Assembly: GCF_964246085.1 (NCBI RefSeq)
Contig: NZ_CAXTPD010000015.1
Strand: one strand, 5' to 3'
DNA from: Brotaphodocola sp003480315
Lineage (GTDB): Bacteria; Bacillota; Clostridia; Lachnospirales; Lachnospiraceae
DNA: 64,000 bases
The notes beneath the pieces were generated by a model, which saw nothing but the letters and a program-made list of their open reading frames with translations, had not been told where the DNA came from and searched no databases. Shown in pieces: positions 34,127 through 46,400 of this stretch (position 1 is the first letter of the stretch; the number at the start of each line of letters is the position of its first letter). A program made the translations under genes and the position numbers.

Positions 34127-35680
34127 ATGAGTATTTTAAATGTAGAGCATTTAAGTCACGGATTTGGTGACCGGGCTATTTTCCAGGACGTTTCCTTCCG
34201 TCTGTTAAAGGGTGAGCATATCGGTCTGGTGGGCGCCAACGGCGAGGGTAAATCTACCTTCATGAGCATTATCACCGGCAAACTTCAGCCGGATGAGGGC
34301 AAGGTTGAGTGGTCAAAGCATGTGCGCGCCGGTTATCTGGACCAGCACACTGTGCTGGAAAAGGGCATGACCATCCGCGATGTGTTAAAGAGTGCGTTCG
34401 CGTATCTGTTTGAGATGGAAGAGCAGATGAACGCCATCTGCGATAAGATGGGCGAGGCATCCGAGGACGAGATGAATGCCATGATGGAGGAGCTGGGCAC
34501 GATTCAGGACCTTCTGATGGCCCATGACTTTTATATCATTGACAGCAAGGTAGAAGAGGTAGGTCGCGCGCTGGGCCTGCAGGAGATTGGCATGGATAAG
34601 GATGTTTCCGAGCTTTCCGGCGGCCAGCGTACCAAGGTGCTTCTGGGAAAGCTGCTGCTGGAAAAGCCGGACATCCTGCTTTTGGATGAGCCGACCAACT
34701 ATCTGGATGAGCAGCATATTGAATGGCTGAAGCGTTATCTGCAGGAGTATGAGAATGCCTTTATTCTGATCTCCCATGATATTCCATTCTTAAACAGCGT
34801 CATCAACCTGATCTACCACATGGAGAACCAGAAGCTGGACCGTTATGTGGGCGATTACGATCATTTCCAGGAAGTGTATGCAGTGAAGAAAGCGCAGCTT
34901 GAGGCCGCTTATAAGCGTCAGCAGCAGGAGATCGCAGAGCTTGAAGACTTTGTGGCCCGCAATAAGGCAAGAGTTTCTACTCGAAATATGGCCATGTCCC
35001 GCCAGAAAAAGCTGGATAAGATGGAGGTCATTGAGCTGGCGAAGGAGAAGCCGAAGCCGGAGTTTAACTTTATGGAGGCCCGTGCTGCCGGCAAAATGAT
35101 CTTTGAGGCGAAGGACCTGGTGATCGGCTACGACGAGCCGCTGACCCGCCCGTTTGATATCAGCATGGAACGCGGCGAGAAGGTCGTCTTAAAGGGTTCC
35201 AACGGAATCGGAAAGACTACCCTGCTAAAGAGTATCCTGGGCCTGATCCCGGCACTTTCCGGCAGCGTGGAGTTGGGTGATTATCTGTATCTTGGCTATT
35301 TTGAACAGGAGATGGTACCGGGAAATACCACCACCTGCATTGAGGAAATCTGGAAGGAATTTCCGTCCTACACCCAGTATCAGGTACGTTCTGCCCTGGC
35401 AAAATGCGGTCTGACGACCAAACACATCGAGAGCCAGGTGCGTGTCCTGTCCGGCGGTGAGCAGGCAAAGGTAAGATTATGTAAATTGATCAACCGCGAG
35501 ACCAATGTCCTGCTTCTGGATGAGCCGACCAACCATCTGGATGTGGACGCCAAGGAGGAGCTGGCCCGTGCCCTGAAGGCATACAAAGGCAGCATCCTTC
35601 TGATCTGCCATGAGCCGGAGTTTTACGAGGGCTTTGCCACCCGCGTGGTAGACTGCAGCGAATTCTGCCTGCGCGGTTAA
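34127..35680 (+). CDS. ABC-F family ATP-binding protein
   Basis: The ATG at 34127 follows GAGAGGAG; a TTG at 34112 lies upstream without a site. The 517-residue protein has two fused ABC domains and no membrane segment. The first has GANGEGKST, LSGGQRTKVLLGKLLL and LLLDEPTNYLD; the second has GSNGIGKTT, LSGGEQAKVRLCKL and LLLDEPTNHLD. A helical linker between them (VKKAQLEAAYKRQQQEIAELEDFVARNKARVSTRNMA) is the P-site tRNA-interaction motif region. ABC-F proteins act on ribosomes in translation or antibiotic resistance; this one looks like a housekeeping member. Confidence 0.9.
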   Translation: MSILNVEHLSHGFGDRAIFQDVSFRLLKGEHIGLVGANGEGKSTFMSIITGKLQPDEGKVEWSKHVRAGYLDQHTVLEKGMTIRDVLKSAFAYLFEMEEQMNAICDKMGEASEDEMNAMMEELGTIQDLLMAHDFYIIDSKVEEVGRALGLQEIGMDKDVSELSGGQRTKVLLGKLLLEKPDILLLDEPTNYLDEQHIEWLKRYLQEYENAFILISHDIPFLNSVINLIYHMENQKLDRYVGDYDHFQEVYAVKKAQLEAAYKRQQQEIAELEDFVARNKARVSTRNMAMSRQKKLDKMEVIELAKEKPKPEFNFMEARAAGKMIFEAKDLVIGYDEPLTRPFDISMERGEKVVLKGSNGIGKTTLLKSILGLIPALSGSVELGDYLYLGYFEQEMVPGNTTTCIEEIWKEFPSYTQYQVRSALAKCGLTTKHIESQVRVLSGGEQAKVRLCKLINRETNVLLLDEPTNHLDVDAKEELARALKAYKGSILLICHEPEFYEGFATRVVDCSEFCLRG

Positions 35681-36031
35681 GAGCCAGCTTATGTCGGCTG
35701 GTGTCAGCTTTTGTCGATGAACTTTTCTTGTACTGGCATCGTTACTGTGCTATGATGATGGCACAGTAACGATTTATCTGAGATTCTGTTTTTCTGTTAT
35801 CTTAGTTTTATTTTCACATTTCATTTATTTTCACTTTTATATTTGTGTTTCTATGTTCCTGTTGGGCTTTATGGCAATGTTTTGCCGCTTCAGCTTGAAA
35901 CAGGGCAGTTTTTTATTTTTCAGTTTTATCATCAGGCTGTCTGTTACGTGCAGCTCAGGCGCAGTTCGCGCATTTTCACATAGGATCAGAATACAAAAAA
36001 CAGGATCGCAAAAAGGGAGAGGGGGAATGCG
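35681..36031 (+). other. Gap with hairpins and pyrimidine-rich DNA before the surface protein operon
   Basis: A hairpin CCAGC/GCTGG near 35685-35700 with following T-rich DNA may end the ABC-F gene. A perfect 13-bp hairpin is at 35738-35750 with 35761-35773. The rest is T-rich. I see no gene and no consensus promoter with 17-base spacing. Confidence 0.5.
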
Positions 36032-36919
36032 ATGCATTCAGAACGAGGACGCAAAGGTCTGCTTCTGATCGTCTGCGCATGGACGATTCTGGCAGCGGGA
36101 CCGGCACTGACGGTTTATGGAGCCAGGACCGGGACAGAGACGCAGATCCGGCACTGGAACATCGGGGATACTGTTACACGAAAGATCGGGGGAACAGCAT
36201 ACCGTTTCCGCTGCATTGATCAGAATTATGCAGACCATATGGATTACCACAGAAAGGGAGCCTTGTTTTTGTGTGATGAGGTAATACCGGCCAACACCGG
36301 TTCCCATTATCAGTTTGAGACGCCGGAGGACGCTTCTCATGGTTATGTGTATGTTTCGGGACCGATCGTACGCTTTGGCGAAACCGCGGATTATAAATAT
36401 TCCGCGATACGCACATGGCTTTCCGGCTCTGCAGAACAATTTTCAGATGCGGAAATGGTGAATATCGGCGTGGAACGAGCTTATCAGGGGCAGACGGGAA
36501 GCGAATTGTGGGAGCAGTTTTCCGGAGATGAGCTGACTGCCAGATATCTGGGCAGCCAGAAGCTGGTGGATCAGCTGTTCATTCTTTCAGTGGACGAGGC
36601 ATATCGCTACCGGAACTGGCTGTGGCGGTTTGGCCCGGTCAGAAAGCGGAATCCGGAGACGCAGATCAGTGAATTCTGTAAAGGCTACTGGCTCCGCACA
36701 CCATGCAAAAGCGCAGAGGGCACTCAGGTCTATATCGTGGATCTGGTGCAGGGCAATATCCGGCCGGAAAAGGTGCGGACTGACATGCAGGCGGCAGAAA
36801 GCGGTGTGCGGACTGACATGCAGGCGGCAGGAAGAGATGTGCGGACAACAGCAGATCAGGAATTGCGTGTAACAGGAACAACAGGGGTGCGGCCGGCTTT
36901 TGTGCTGCCGCAGATGTAG
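36032..36919 (+). CDS. Exported DUF6273-like protein
   Basis: This 295-residue protein has a signal peptide (GLLLIVCAWTILAAGPALTVYG) and a domain with AYRFRCIDQNYADHMDYHRKGALFL, AIRTWLSG and the end motif YWLRTPC...GVRPAFVLPQM, the DUF6273 pattern often found in surface proteins of Lachnospiraceae. An 11-residue duplication (VRTDMQAA twice) interrupts the last conserved part. GGGAGAGGGGG precedes the ATG. It opens a three-gene exported protein operon: the next start is 14 bases after its stop. Confidence 0.75.
   Translation: MHSERGRKGLLLIVCAWTILAAGPALTVYGARTGTETQIRHWNIGDTVTRKIGGTAYRFRCIDQNYADHMDYHRKGALFLCDEVIPANTGSHYQFETPEDASHGYVYVSGPIVRFGETADYKYSAIRTWLSGSAEQFSDAEMVNIGVERAYQGQTGSELWEQFSGDELTARYLGSQKLVDQLFILSVDEAYRYRNWLWRFGPVRKRNPETQISEFCKGYWLRTPCKSAEGTQVYIVDLVQGNIRPEKVRTDMQAAESGVRTDMQAAGRDVRTTADQELRVTGTTGVRPAFVLPQM
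36773..36830 (+). repeat. Direct repeat inside the DUF6273-like gene
   Basis: A 25-base word starting GTGCGGACTGACATG occurs at 36773-36797 and 36806-36830, a period of 33 bases that adds 11 residues in frame. A third, partial GTGCGGAC follows. Confidence 0.85.
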
Positions 36920-36933
36920 GATAAGGGGGATGT

Positions 36934-39900
36934 ATGAGAACTAGCAAAAAGAAATTTTACAGGAAACGCCAGACAGCGTCTGCGATGGCAGTATTGCTTA
37001 CTGTGCTTTCATCGGGAGTTTTTCCGGCCGGAATTGCCATGGCGGAAAATGCCGGCGGATGGATTCCGGAAGGAAGAGCCGGTCATGCAAGAGCAACCGA
37101 GAGTAATGTGAGTGCGGATTCTTCTGAAGCATTGGAGGAAGAGTGGGATGAGGAAGAGCTGGACGAGGATCTGGCAACGGCCTCTGACGCGATCCTGAGG
37201 TCAGAGCCTGCAACGCCATCCGATGCGGCCCAGTGGTCAGAGCCTGCAACGCCATCCAATCTTTTGCTGCTGGCGGCACAGATTCCGGTAACCGGAGATC
37301 TGTGGGAGGACTGGAACGGCAATGTAAATTTTCCGGGAGAAGGAACAAGAGAGTCTCCCTATCAGCTTGAGACGCTTTCTCATCTGATGGGGCTGGCCGA
37401 GTCCGTTGCGGCCGGGAATGATTATGAGGGCTGTTATTTCGAACTGACGCAAAGCCTGGACCTTGGAGGAATTGCCATCAACCGCGGGGACTGGAATCCG
37501 ATCGGCTGGTATCGCAGCCGCGCGGAAATGAGCGGAGAGGTTCCAACGCCATTTCGCGGGTATTTTGACGGATGCGGAAATACCATAACCGGATTGAAAA
37601 TTGCCGGAGAACTTGACGGAAAAACAAATCTGGGTCTGTTTGGTGTGATCGATGGAGGCAGCGTAGAAAATCTGGAAATTCAGTGTGATCAGGTGCGGGG
37701 GCTGGATCAGGTCGGAATTCTGGCAGGAGCTGTGAAGAACGGCGCTGTGATCCGGAATGTGAGAGTATCCGGTTATGTGTATTCCAGACACAATGCGGGA
37801 GGTATTGCGGCAATGCTCTGCGGAAGCGGAAAAGGCACTTTGGCGGGAACGCAGCTTCAAGAGTCGGATGGATCGGTCATTGTGGAGAATTGCCGGGCAG
37901 AAGGAATTTCCATGAATGGTACAGAGAAGGATGGTGCTGTAGGAGGTATTGCAGGACGTGCGGAGAAGGCTTACCTGATCGATAATGCAGTGATCACCCA
38001 GAACGGGGTGTCGGACCGGATCCAGGGGAAAGGATATGTAGGCGGGATCGCAGGAGTCATGACCTTGAGCGGCATTTATAATTCCTATGTGAACGGTACG
38101 ATCGGTGGAAACGGAAGCCGTGCAGTGGGAGGTATTGTCGGAAAATATGAGAGCGGGAATCTGATACTGGCCCGCATGGCAGGAGCTGTTTCCAGAACCA
38201 ACAACGGTAGTGCATCCCGGGAGGGAACCTTTGTGGGAACCCGTGACAGCAGCGCACGGTTTACTTACGGAACAGAGCGTGACAGCCGTGTTTCTTATCT
38301 GTTTACCAATACGCTGGCGAAAGCAAAGCAGGTGTTTGGCAGTACGATTGACGGGGATAACCGGTTTGCGGAGGATGCGCACATCGGTTATTGGTCCGAT
38401 CTGGAACGCAAGTTTAAAACGGTGGCGGGACAGATTGAATATGACTGCGGAGACCGCTTTTTCTACGAAGAACTGGAAGATGGCATCCGCTATATTGTTA
38501 CCCAGAAGCTGGGGCGCGAATTTACCATGGAAGGCTATAAAAAGGATCTGCCGTTTACCATGGATCATTTTGCACCGGGCTTTATGGGGGAGCCGACCAG
38601 GGGCTATCTGGTCTATATTCCGCGAATTGATGCCAGAAATGCAAACGGTACCTACGATACCGATGTGGCAGTGCTGTCTGCGATCTCATCTACGGGCAGC
38701 TCATACTACCGGGATATTGATAAAGACCACCCGTCTGCGATCAGGGCAGGGGGTGTGGTGACAGTGGCTACTGCACCGAAGAATACGGCAGAGGACCGTT
38801 ACCAGATGGTAGTGGATCTCAATGAGACAGGAGGCGTAAAACCGCCAACTTATCTGGATGAGGACGAACAGGAACGGCCGATGCAGTATGTGAGCGGAGG
38901 TGCTTATTCATTTATCATGCCGGAGTGCGATACAGAGCTTCGCGCGGAATATGAAAAGGTGACGACAAGGCTGACGGCAGATCCAGCCGAAACGCGGATT
39001 TCGATTGTACAGACCCGCAGCGGAGACCGCAAAAGCCCGCAGATCGTGACAGAGGTAAAAAATGCGGAAGGGATCCTGATTGCCCGCTATGTGGACGGAA
39101 AACAGGATCACAGCGTAGAAGTGCAGCCGGTCCTGATCCATGCGGAGCATAACGGAAACGGGCAGACGGCGGACCGGACAGTGCGCTGGCTGGTCGATGA
39201 TACCGATCTTCTGGAAAATCGTTCTGAGGCCGGTTATACCATGAAAGACGGACTGGTCATGCCCAATATGAATTCTGCTTTTATTACGAACATTGTAAAC
39301 CGTGAAGTGAAGGCACAGGCGCAAAACCAGTACCGGGAGCCAATCCGCGACACGGTGTATACACGATATGGAGTGGTTTCCGCGGTGACCAATCCGGAAA
39401 CATCGGTGAACCACCAGGCACTTTACGCAAACTGCCGTGTGACTGTAGAGTTTCAGATTGTAGACCTGACAACCGTGCGAGTGGAAACTCTGAGCTTAAA
39501 TCAGGATGAGGTACAGTTCACAGTTACCAGACGGCTGACCGGAAGCTGTTATCAGCCGACAGAATCAATCACGGTTTCAGAGCCGGTGGTGCTGACAGCC
39601 GGTCTGGAGCCGGAGCATCCGTTTTATGAGCAGGTAAGCTGGAAGGATACGGAGAGCGGAAAGAACCTTCTTTTAGAACCGTCCGGGGCGAACCGGCAAA
39701 ACTGCAGGCTTACCCCGGTGTGGGATCCGCAGGGACAGACCAATCCGGCCTGGATCCAGAATCTGATCAACCGGGACCGTACTCTGAAAAAGGAAAAACC
39801 GCTGGAAAAGGTAAGTGGAACTGGCATTCTGGAAGAACTTGTGACTGCGGTCAGTGAAGACCAGACACATGGTCATATTCAGGCCATGTGCCGCGTGAAG

Positions 39901-40473
39901 ATCGCATTTGTTACGGTAGATGAGACTGTGCCGAGAGTCAGCACGGGCGGGTCTGGCGGAGGCGGGGGTTCTTCAAAGGGCTCAGGAGGCGGCAAAAGCT
40001 CCACCGGTATGATTTCCGACGGAACGGCCGCTGTGGCAGGACCATCGCTTCCATCCTATGTTGTGACAGGAACCTGGATGCAGAATGCAGCCGGTCAGTG
40101 GACATTTGCAGATAAAGAGCGTGCCTATGCGAAGGAATGGGCAGCCGTTTACAATCCGTATGCCGACAAAAGCGCTGGTCAGAGCGCGTATGACTGGTTC
40201 CGGTTCGACGAAAAAGGATTTCTGGTGACCGGCTGGTATCAGGATACCGACGGCAACCGCTATTATCTGAATCCGTCCCCGGACGGAACTCAGGGGCGCA
40301 TGCTGACGGGATGGAACTGGATCGATGGACAGTGCCTGTATTTTGAGGAGGAATCGAATGGAACACGCGGCGCGCTTCGGTGCAATGCAGTTTTGCCGGA
40401 TGGAAAGCAGACCAATGAAGAAGGTGCGTGGATCTTAAACGGCGTGGTGCAGCGCCGGGAAAAAGGGCAGTAA
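36934..40473 (+). CDS. Large exported surface protein with GLUG motifs and choline-binding-like C-terminus
   Basis: This 1179-residue protein has a signal peptide (ASAMAVLLTVLSSGVFPAGIAMA), an acidic stretch and ATPSDA-type repeats (SEPATPSDAAQWSEPATPSN). The region about 125-420 contains GLUG-like elements (GLFGVIDGGSVENLEI; GGIAGVMTLSGIYNSYVNGTIGG). Several beta-rich modules follow, then a Gly/Ser linker near residue 1004, and a C-terminal part with GWYQDTDGNRYYLNPSPDGTQGRMLTGWNWIDG, as in choline-binding repeats that attach proteins to the wall. It is operonic with the giant gene 15 bases downstream. Confidence 0.8.
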   Translation: MRTSKKKFYRKRQTASAMAVLLTVLSSGVFPAGIAMAENAGGWIPEGRAGHARATESNVSADSSEALEEEWDEEELDEDLATASDAILRSEPATPSDAAQWSEPATPSNLLLLAAQIPVTGDLWEDWNGNVNFPGEGTRESPYQLETLSHLMGLAESVAAGNDYEGCYFELTQSLDLGGIAINRGDWNPIGWYRSRAEMSGEVPTPFRGYFDGCGNTITGLKIAGELDGKTNLGLFGVIDGGSVENLEIQCDQVRGLDQVGILAGAVKNGAVIRNVRVSGYVYSRHNAGGIAAMLCGSGKGTLAGTQLQESDGSVIVENCRAEGISMNGTEKDGAVGGIAGRAEKAYLIDNAVITQNGVSDRIQGKGYVGGIAGVMTLSGIYNSYVNGTIGGNGSRAVGGIVGKYESGNLILARMAGAVSRTNNGSASREGTFVGTRDSSARFTYGTERDSRVSYLFTNTLAKAKQVFGSTIDGDNRFAEDAHIGYWSDLERKFKTVAGQIEYDCGDRFFYEELEDGIRYIVTQKLGREFTMEGYKKDLPFTMDHFAPGFMGEPTRGYLVYIPRIDARNANGTYDTDVAVLSAISSTGSSYYRDIDKDHPSAIRAGGVVTVATAPKNTAEDRYQMVVDLNETGGVKPPTYLDEDEQERPMQYVSGGAYSFIMPECDTELRAEYEKVTTRLTADPAETRISIVQTRSGDRKSPQIVTEVKNAEGILIARYVDGKQDHSVEVQPVLIHAEHNGNGQTADRTVRWLVDDTDLLENRSEAGYTMKDGLVMPNMNSAFITNIVNREVKAQAQNQYREPIRDTVYTRYGVVSAVTNPETSVNHQALYANCRVTVEFQIVDLTTVRVETLSLNQDEVQFTVTRRLTGSCYQPTESITVSEPVVLTAGLEPEHPFYEQVSWKDTESGKNLLLEPSGANRQNCRLTPVWDPQGQTNPAWIQNLINRDRTLKKEKPLEKVSGTGILEELVTAVSEDQTHGHIQAMCRVKIAFVTVDETVPRVSTGGSGGGGGSSKGSGGGKSSTGMISDGTAAVAGPSLPSYVVTGTWMQNAAGQWTFADKERAYAKEWAAVYNPYADKSAGQSAYDWFRFDEKGFLVTGWYQDTDGNRYYLNPSPDGTQGRMLTGWNWIDGQCLYFEEESNGTRGALRCNAVLPDGKQTNEEGAWILNGVVQRREKGQ

Positions 40474-40488
40474 GGTGGAAACGGGCGT

Positions 40489-43400
40489 ATGGAAAAACGA
40501 ATGGGTCAAAAGAGAAAAAGCGTGAGGCAGATCGCAGCATGGCTTCTGGCCGTCATCATGATCAGCGGGAAGCTGCTTCCGGTCATGACGCTGCTGCCGT
40601 GGAAAGCACAGGCAGCCCAGCAGGGAGATACCATCACAGCATATGGATCAGGTTTTCATCATTACTGTATTGATGGAGCCGGAGCGAACCGGGCGCTGAT
40701 CGACGGGGATCTATACGAATACATCCTGCCATCAGAGACGCTCAGCCGGGAGGAGGCAGCACTGGTCTTCTGGGGAATGCTGACTCTGCAGGCCAGCTTC
40801 GGCAATATGCCGCAGATCAATGCTGCCATTCAGAATATCAATGCCGGGGCGGCGGCCCGGGGTGTCCCGGCCATCACCGGCTTTGTGACGGAACCGGATC
40901 TGAAACTGCTGATCCATTCGGCTGCCATACGGAACAAATATCCATGGCTGAAGTCGGTGCTTGAGCGGGAGGAGACATATCTGCAGATGGCTGGGCTGCT
41001 TGGAAGCGGAAATGCTGCATTGGGAGGAGATGTGCCTGCTGTGCTGCAGGGACATACCAATACCGGCAGTCCGGCACTCCTGGCTCCTTCCCAGAGCGTG
41101 GAGCGGCCGGGGGAATATATCCTGTCATTTGATCCTTCCGGCGCGGACTCAGAATTTATTCGTAGTGTTCCGCTGAAATTTTCCGCTACCGGTGAAGAAG
41201 GGTCATTCAGTGAGCAGATTCCGGGCGGCTGGATTTGCCAGAAGACGGATACGGATATCCGTCTGACCAGCACCGGAGCTGGCGGACTTTTATATCTGAT
41301 GTTTGATGTGCGGGGCACCAGGTATGGGACCGGGGGCGGAACCTTTGCTTCTCCGGAAGAGGTGTATGAGCAGTGCCTGCAGATCTGGAGGTGCAGCCGC
41401 TGCGCGGGGACTCACCGCCAGATGTACAATGGCGCGGCACCGCTGGCGGCTCATCAGAGGCTGGCCTTTGTGGAGGTACAGGCACCGCAGCTTTGCTATT
41501 ATGCAGGCGTTGGAGGAAGTGCGCCAGCCGGGGAAGATGGCAGCATGGCATTTGAAATTTACCGCCATGAAGAGGATTGGACTTCTTCCTATAATGTCCG
41601 CCTGAAAAAGCAGGACCATGAAACTGGCGCGCCTCTGGAGAGTGCTGTATTTTCCTTATATGAAAGATTTGATGACAAGGATGAGATTCATACGGACCGG
41701 GATGGAGCTGCTTATATTTATGCCGGTGGAGCACCTTATCAGAGTTATCACCGGGATAATCCGGTGCTATGGGATGATTTCCAGTTTGTATCAGCTATGG
41801 TGACGGATACGAATGGAGAAGCAGAGAAAACAATAGAACATGGATATCATTATGATAAGACGTTCTGTGACGGGCACCCGGCACCGGTTTTTGTTCCGGT
41901 ACCGGAGGAGGAAGAGAATGAGGAAACCGGAGAGATTGAGAATCAGGCGGAAATTGATGCGGCAAAAGAAGAAAACCGCCGTCTGGCAGCACTTTGGCTG
42001 AACACTTGCGCTTCCTGTGAAACCTGGGCTTCGGGAGAGTTTTCCGGTGTTCATTTTCACTGGTACATGCCGGAAACAGATCCAGGGGAAATCAGGAGCA
42101 TCGCATCTTCCGGCGGAGAAGAAGGAGAGACGCCTTCGGCGGGCACCACGGTTTCTGCTGAAGCAGACCGGGCGTTTCGCGATTCTGGATGTGGTGAGGA
42201 TACACAGGAAACGTATGATCATTTTATTGCGCTGCAATACAGCTATGCTATAGCGGAGGATACGGCCAGGGAAGGTTACACCCTTCATGGAAACCACCGG
42301 GATGATCTGCCGGTAGAAGTCATTACGACGGACGCTTCCGAGAATGGGGCAAATGCGCATTTTGCCGGGCTGTACAGTCATGAGATCCGGATCAGCGACC
42401 AGTTTTTTGCAGAGTCGGCACAAACAGTACGGGAAGCAAGGAAGCAGGGCAGCAGCGGAAGGCTGGTTTCAGAAACTGAAGTGCCCAGTGTGCGAAAAGA
42501 GAGGCGTTCTATCTGGCAGAAAATCCGTTCCATTTTTTTTCCGGTGCAGACGGATGAGGAACTGCTGATAGATGATCGAAGCACAGAAGCCGGTCAGGAA
42601 GCTTTAACAGAGTGGGCCAGTATGTCGAATGCGCAGGCAACAGTGTCGAATGCAGCCCTGGCGAAGCAGGACTATATGGCTGTGTCAGGTCAGCAAGAAG
42701 AACACTGGAAGCATACGGCGACAGAATCGGATGCGGAAGAGGAGGGCAGATCTCCGGTACCGTGGATTTTGAGACTGGATTTTTCACGTGGTGTGGAGAA
42801 AGATTCCGGAGAGAAGACAGCAAAATCGTTTCATGGAGATTTTAAATCAGACATGAGAAACAGGGACGTGGGCAGTGCGGATCTTTTCATGGATGCCTAT
42901 CAAGGTGCCTTACATGTGCCAGGAAGCGGTCAGAAGATTACGGCTGGTCCGGCGGACCGCTATAGTCATTGCAGTGACCGGGACGGGGAAGATGACTGGT
43001 GGCGGATCTATGATCACAGGACAGAAGGAGAGATCCATATCAATAAACGGGATATGGATCTGAAATCAGGTGAGAATGACCGGTATGATTCCTATGGAGA
43101 TGCGCAGGGCGATGCAGTTTTGGAGGGTGCGGTTTACGGTTTGTTTGCAGAGGAGAATCTGGTGCACCCGGATGGAAAAACCGGCGTGGTATACCAGAAA
43201 AATGATTTGGTGGCAGTGACATCCACCGACAAAAACGGAGATGCTTCGTTTCTGGCCTGTACAGAGGCACCGGGAAGGTTCTATAACTATGAAACCGGAC
43301 AGATCGAAAACAGACCGGGCGGATGGAACCAGATGGCGCCGTCCAATCTTTATGCGCGGAATCAGAGTTTTGATGATTATACAGAAGACGGGCAGTACAT

Positions 43401-46400
43401 AAGAAGCTATCCGGATTACCGTTTGAAAAATGGAAACTGCTGGATCGGCAGACCGCTTTTTATGGGAAGCTACTATGTAAAAGAACTGAGCAGGTCGGAA
43501 GGGTATGAACTGTCTGTAGGAAACAGAAAGGCTCCGTTTACCAATGCAGGACAGGAACTGGAAGCATCGGCAGGAACAGAACGGGAAGGTTATGCGGTGA
43601 TCACGAAAGGCCTTTATGCGGAGCAGCAGGTGCAGTCTGGTGCCAGCGGCGCTTATGGAGATCCGGCATTTCAGGAACTGTTTTTTCAGGTTTCCAGTGA
43701 AAAAAGCGGCGGATTTGATCTGGTATTTTCCGAAATACCGGAGGAAAGCAGGCTGTACCGGCTGGATACTCAGGTGAGGACAGAACCGGCCCAGATTGGA
43801 ACAGGGCGTTTTACCGAGTCTGTGGAGACAGATCTGTTTGGCAGGCCGGTTTACGCTGTGACCGAATTTCAAGGCCAGTATCCGCGTTATGATGCGGATG
43901 GAACATTGCTCACCAGAGAACGTCCGGTCAGCCGGTCGGTGACGGACGCAGAGTGTGCGGCAGAAAAAGAACTGGACACTTCCCGTTGTGAAGCACTGAT
44001 GAAGCGGCCCGAAGAGAATTTGAATGAAGATACGGTGCTGGAAATTTTAAGGAAGCCATTTCAGATGGAACAGCAGAACTTTGTCAAACAGAAACTGGAA
44101 CTGATTCTGCGGGGCAATGGGAAGGGAACACCGAAACTGAGCGGCATTTCAGGTACCGGTACCCGTTATACAACACTGGAACATCCGGTTTATGACACTG
44201 GATATCAAAGTGGAAAGGAGGTAAGCTTTGGATCTCCGGTTGTGACGCTTCAGATTCCGCGTGTCCGGGAGAACGGAGAGGAAGTAACAGCAGGAGAATT
44301 GCTGGCATCCTTGCTGGATTATTATCAGAATCATGCGTATTACTCTTATGGAGGCCTGGATGGGATCCGGGAATTGGAAGATGCGTGGGAGGTTTCGGTT
44401 TATGCAGGCCGCATAGGAAATCCGGAATGTTTTTATGTACCGGAGAATGAGAAAAGGAGCGCAGCGTTTTATCTGAGAGTTCCATATGTGCCGGAGGAGA
44501 CTTCTGAAACACCAAGATATAGCTATGCCGTATATACGGGGGAAGAAGAACCGGAAAGTTTTGGCATTTACACCGGTTTTCGGGCCGGAAATGAGGCGGG
44601 TGAAGGATTGGAACGAGTCTCTGCCGTACTGGTTCCGGATGCGCAGGCTGATTCGGATGGAAGTCTGGTGACCCGCTGTATTTCGGAAACTGTTTACTAT
44701 GAACCGGGAGAAATTCCGCTGGATGCGAATGGAAAGCGTATTCCGAAAATCTGCTATATGGAAGAAACCGTACCCGGTGAGACACAGAAATTGTATGGAA
44801 ACTGGACTGAAATTCCGATAAACGGCCAGGCCGGAATCTGGCATGTGGAAAGCAGTTATACGGACTTCTATGGATCTTTGCATAATGATGAGCAAGGACA
44901 GGAATATCGCTTTAAGCTGGTATTACCGGGGCCGGAACAGGTGGTTCTGACAGCAGAAGAGGCGGCTATGCTTTCCGGAAACTGGGCTGCGGGGGATGTT
45001 ATGGGCTGTGCTTCGTATTATCAGGTCGTGAAACAGGCGTCAGTGCGTGCGTGCCTGGATTATAAAGATGGAGCCACAGGAGAAGAAAACAGCTTTATAA
45101 AACATACTGTTCTGGTATATCCGGGACAGGAGGCGGTATGGCAGGATGGTCCTGGAAAACCGGGAAGCGGAACTCAGGCGGTTCCGGTGGCAGTAGAAGA
45201 GCGGAGTATCCGACAGAGAATCCGGGTGAGCAAGACCATTGAGAAAACGTCATACCGGAATACCAGTTCTTATGCGGATGTACACGAAGACTGGTGGACC
45301 AGGCAGTATAACGGAAAAACGGCAGTAGAAAACTTCCGCTTTAAGGTATACTTAAAATCCAATCTTCAAAATCTGTACCGGAATGAGCAGGGAAATGTAA
45401 TCTGGCAAGACCGAAAGGGAACGGAACGCACTTTTGAAGAACAGAAAAAGGCTAATGATGCATTTCCGGAACGGGTAAACCAGATCTATACCAGGGTTTT
45501 GCACCGCACCGACCCATTGTACAAAAATGCGGAGGATGCGATAGTCTGCAATACACAGCTTTATGCTTATCAGGATGGCCGGATTCAGGAACAGCAGGAA
45601 CCTGGTGACACGGCACTGCTGGAAATGACGGAAGCGCTTGTGGAAGATGGAAAGACGGTAAGAACCACAATGCGTCCAAATTATAAAAAATTTTTTGACG
45701 CCATAGATACGGCAAATCACGACAAGTGGGATGACGCGGCGCCGACCTACACCAGCTGGCGGCCAGTGGGCAATGCAGTTAACCGCAGCGAGGATACGAT
45801 CTGGAATACCCGGGCTTCAGACCGGGTACGGCAATTTGCCATTACCTGGTATCTGGATGATGTGGCAGCAAAGTTCATACAGGCAGATGGAAACAGTATC
45901 TCTGGTGAGACTGCGTTTTCAGATGAGATTCTGGACCGTGCGATGCGGGAAGCCATTGAGAAAGCGCAGAATTATTTAAAACCGTTTTTTGCCTATGATC
46001 TGGACGCGCTGTATGCCATTGCCTGGGATGAAGCACCGGGCGGCGGAGCAGACGGGGATCCGGCTACATTATCGGTGGATGTACCGGATCCGTCTGATGA
46101 AGAGATTTCTGAATATTATGGGATCTCAGCAATGCTTCCATACGGAACGTATGTGGTGGTGGAGCAGCAGCCAAAGGATGCCGGGCTTAAGGACTTTAAA
46201 AACAGACATTATGAAACAGACCAGCCAAAGGAAATCGAACTTCCAGCAGTTTATGCGGATGAGGCGGGCGCGCAGGCGTCCCCTGGAGTTCTGGATCCGT
46301 TTTATCGATACCAGGCTTCTTTTAAAGCGTCGGAACTGGAACGGCGCTACCAGATCCGTTTTCTGGAAGAGTCCCGCGTACTTCAGGCTCATGGCAGCCG

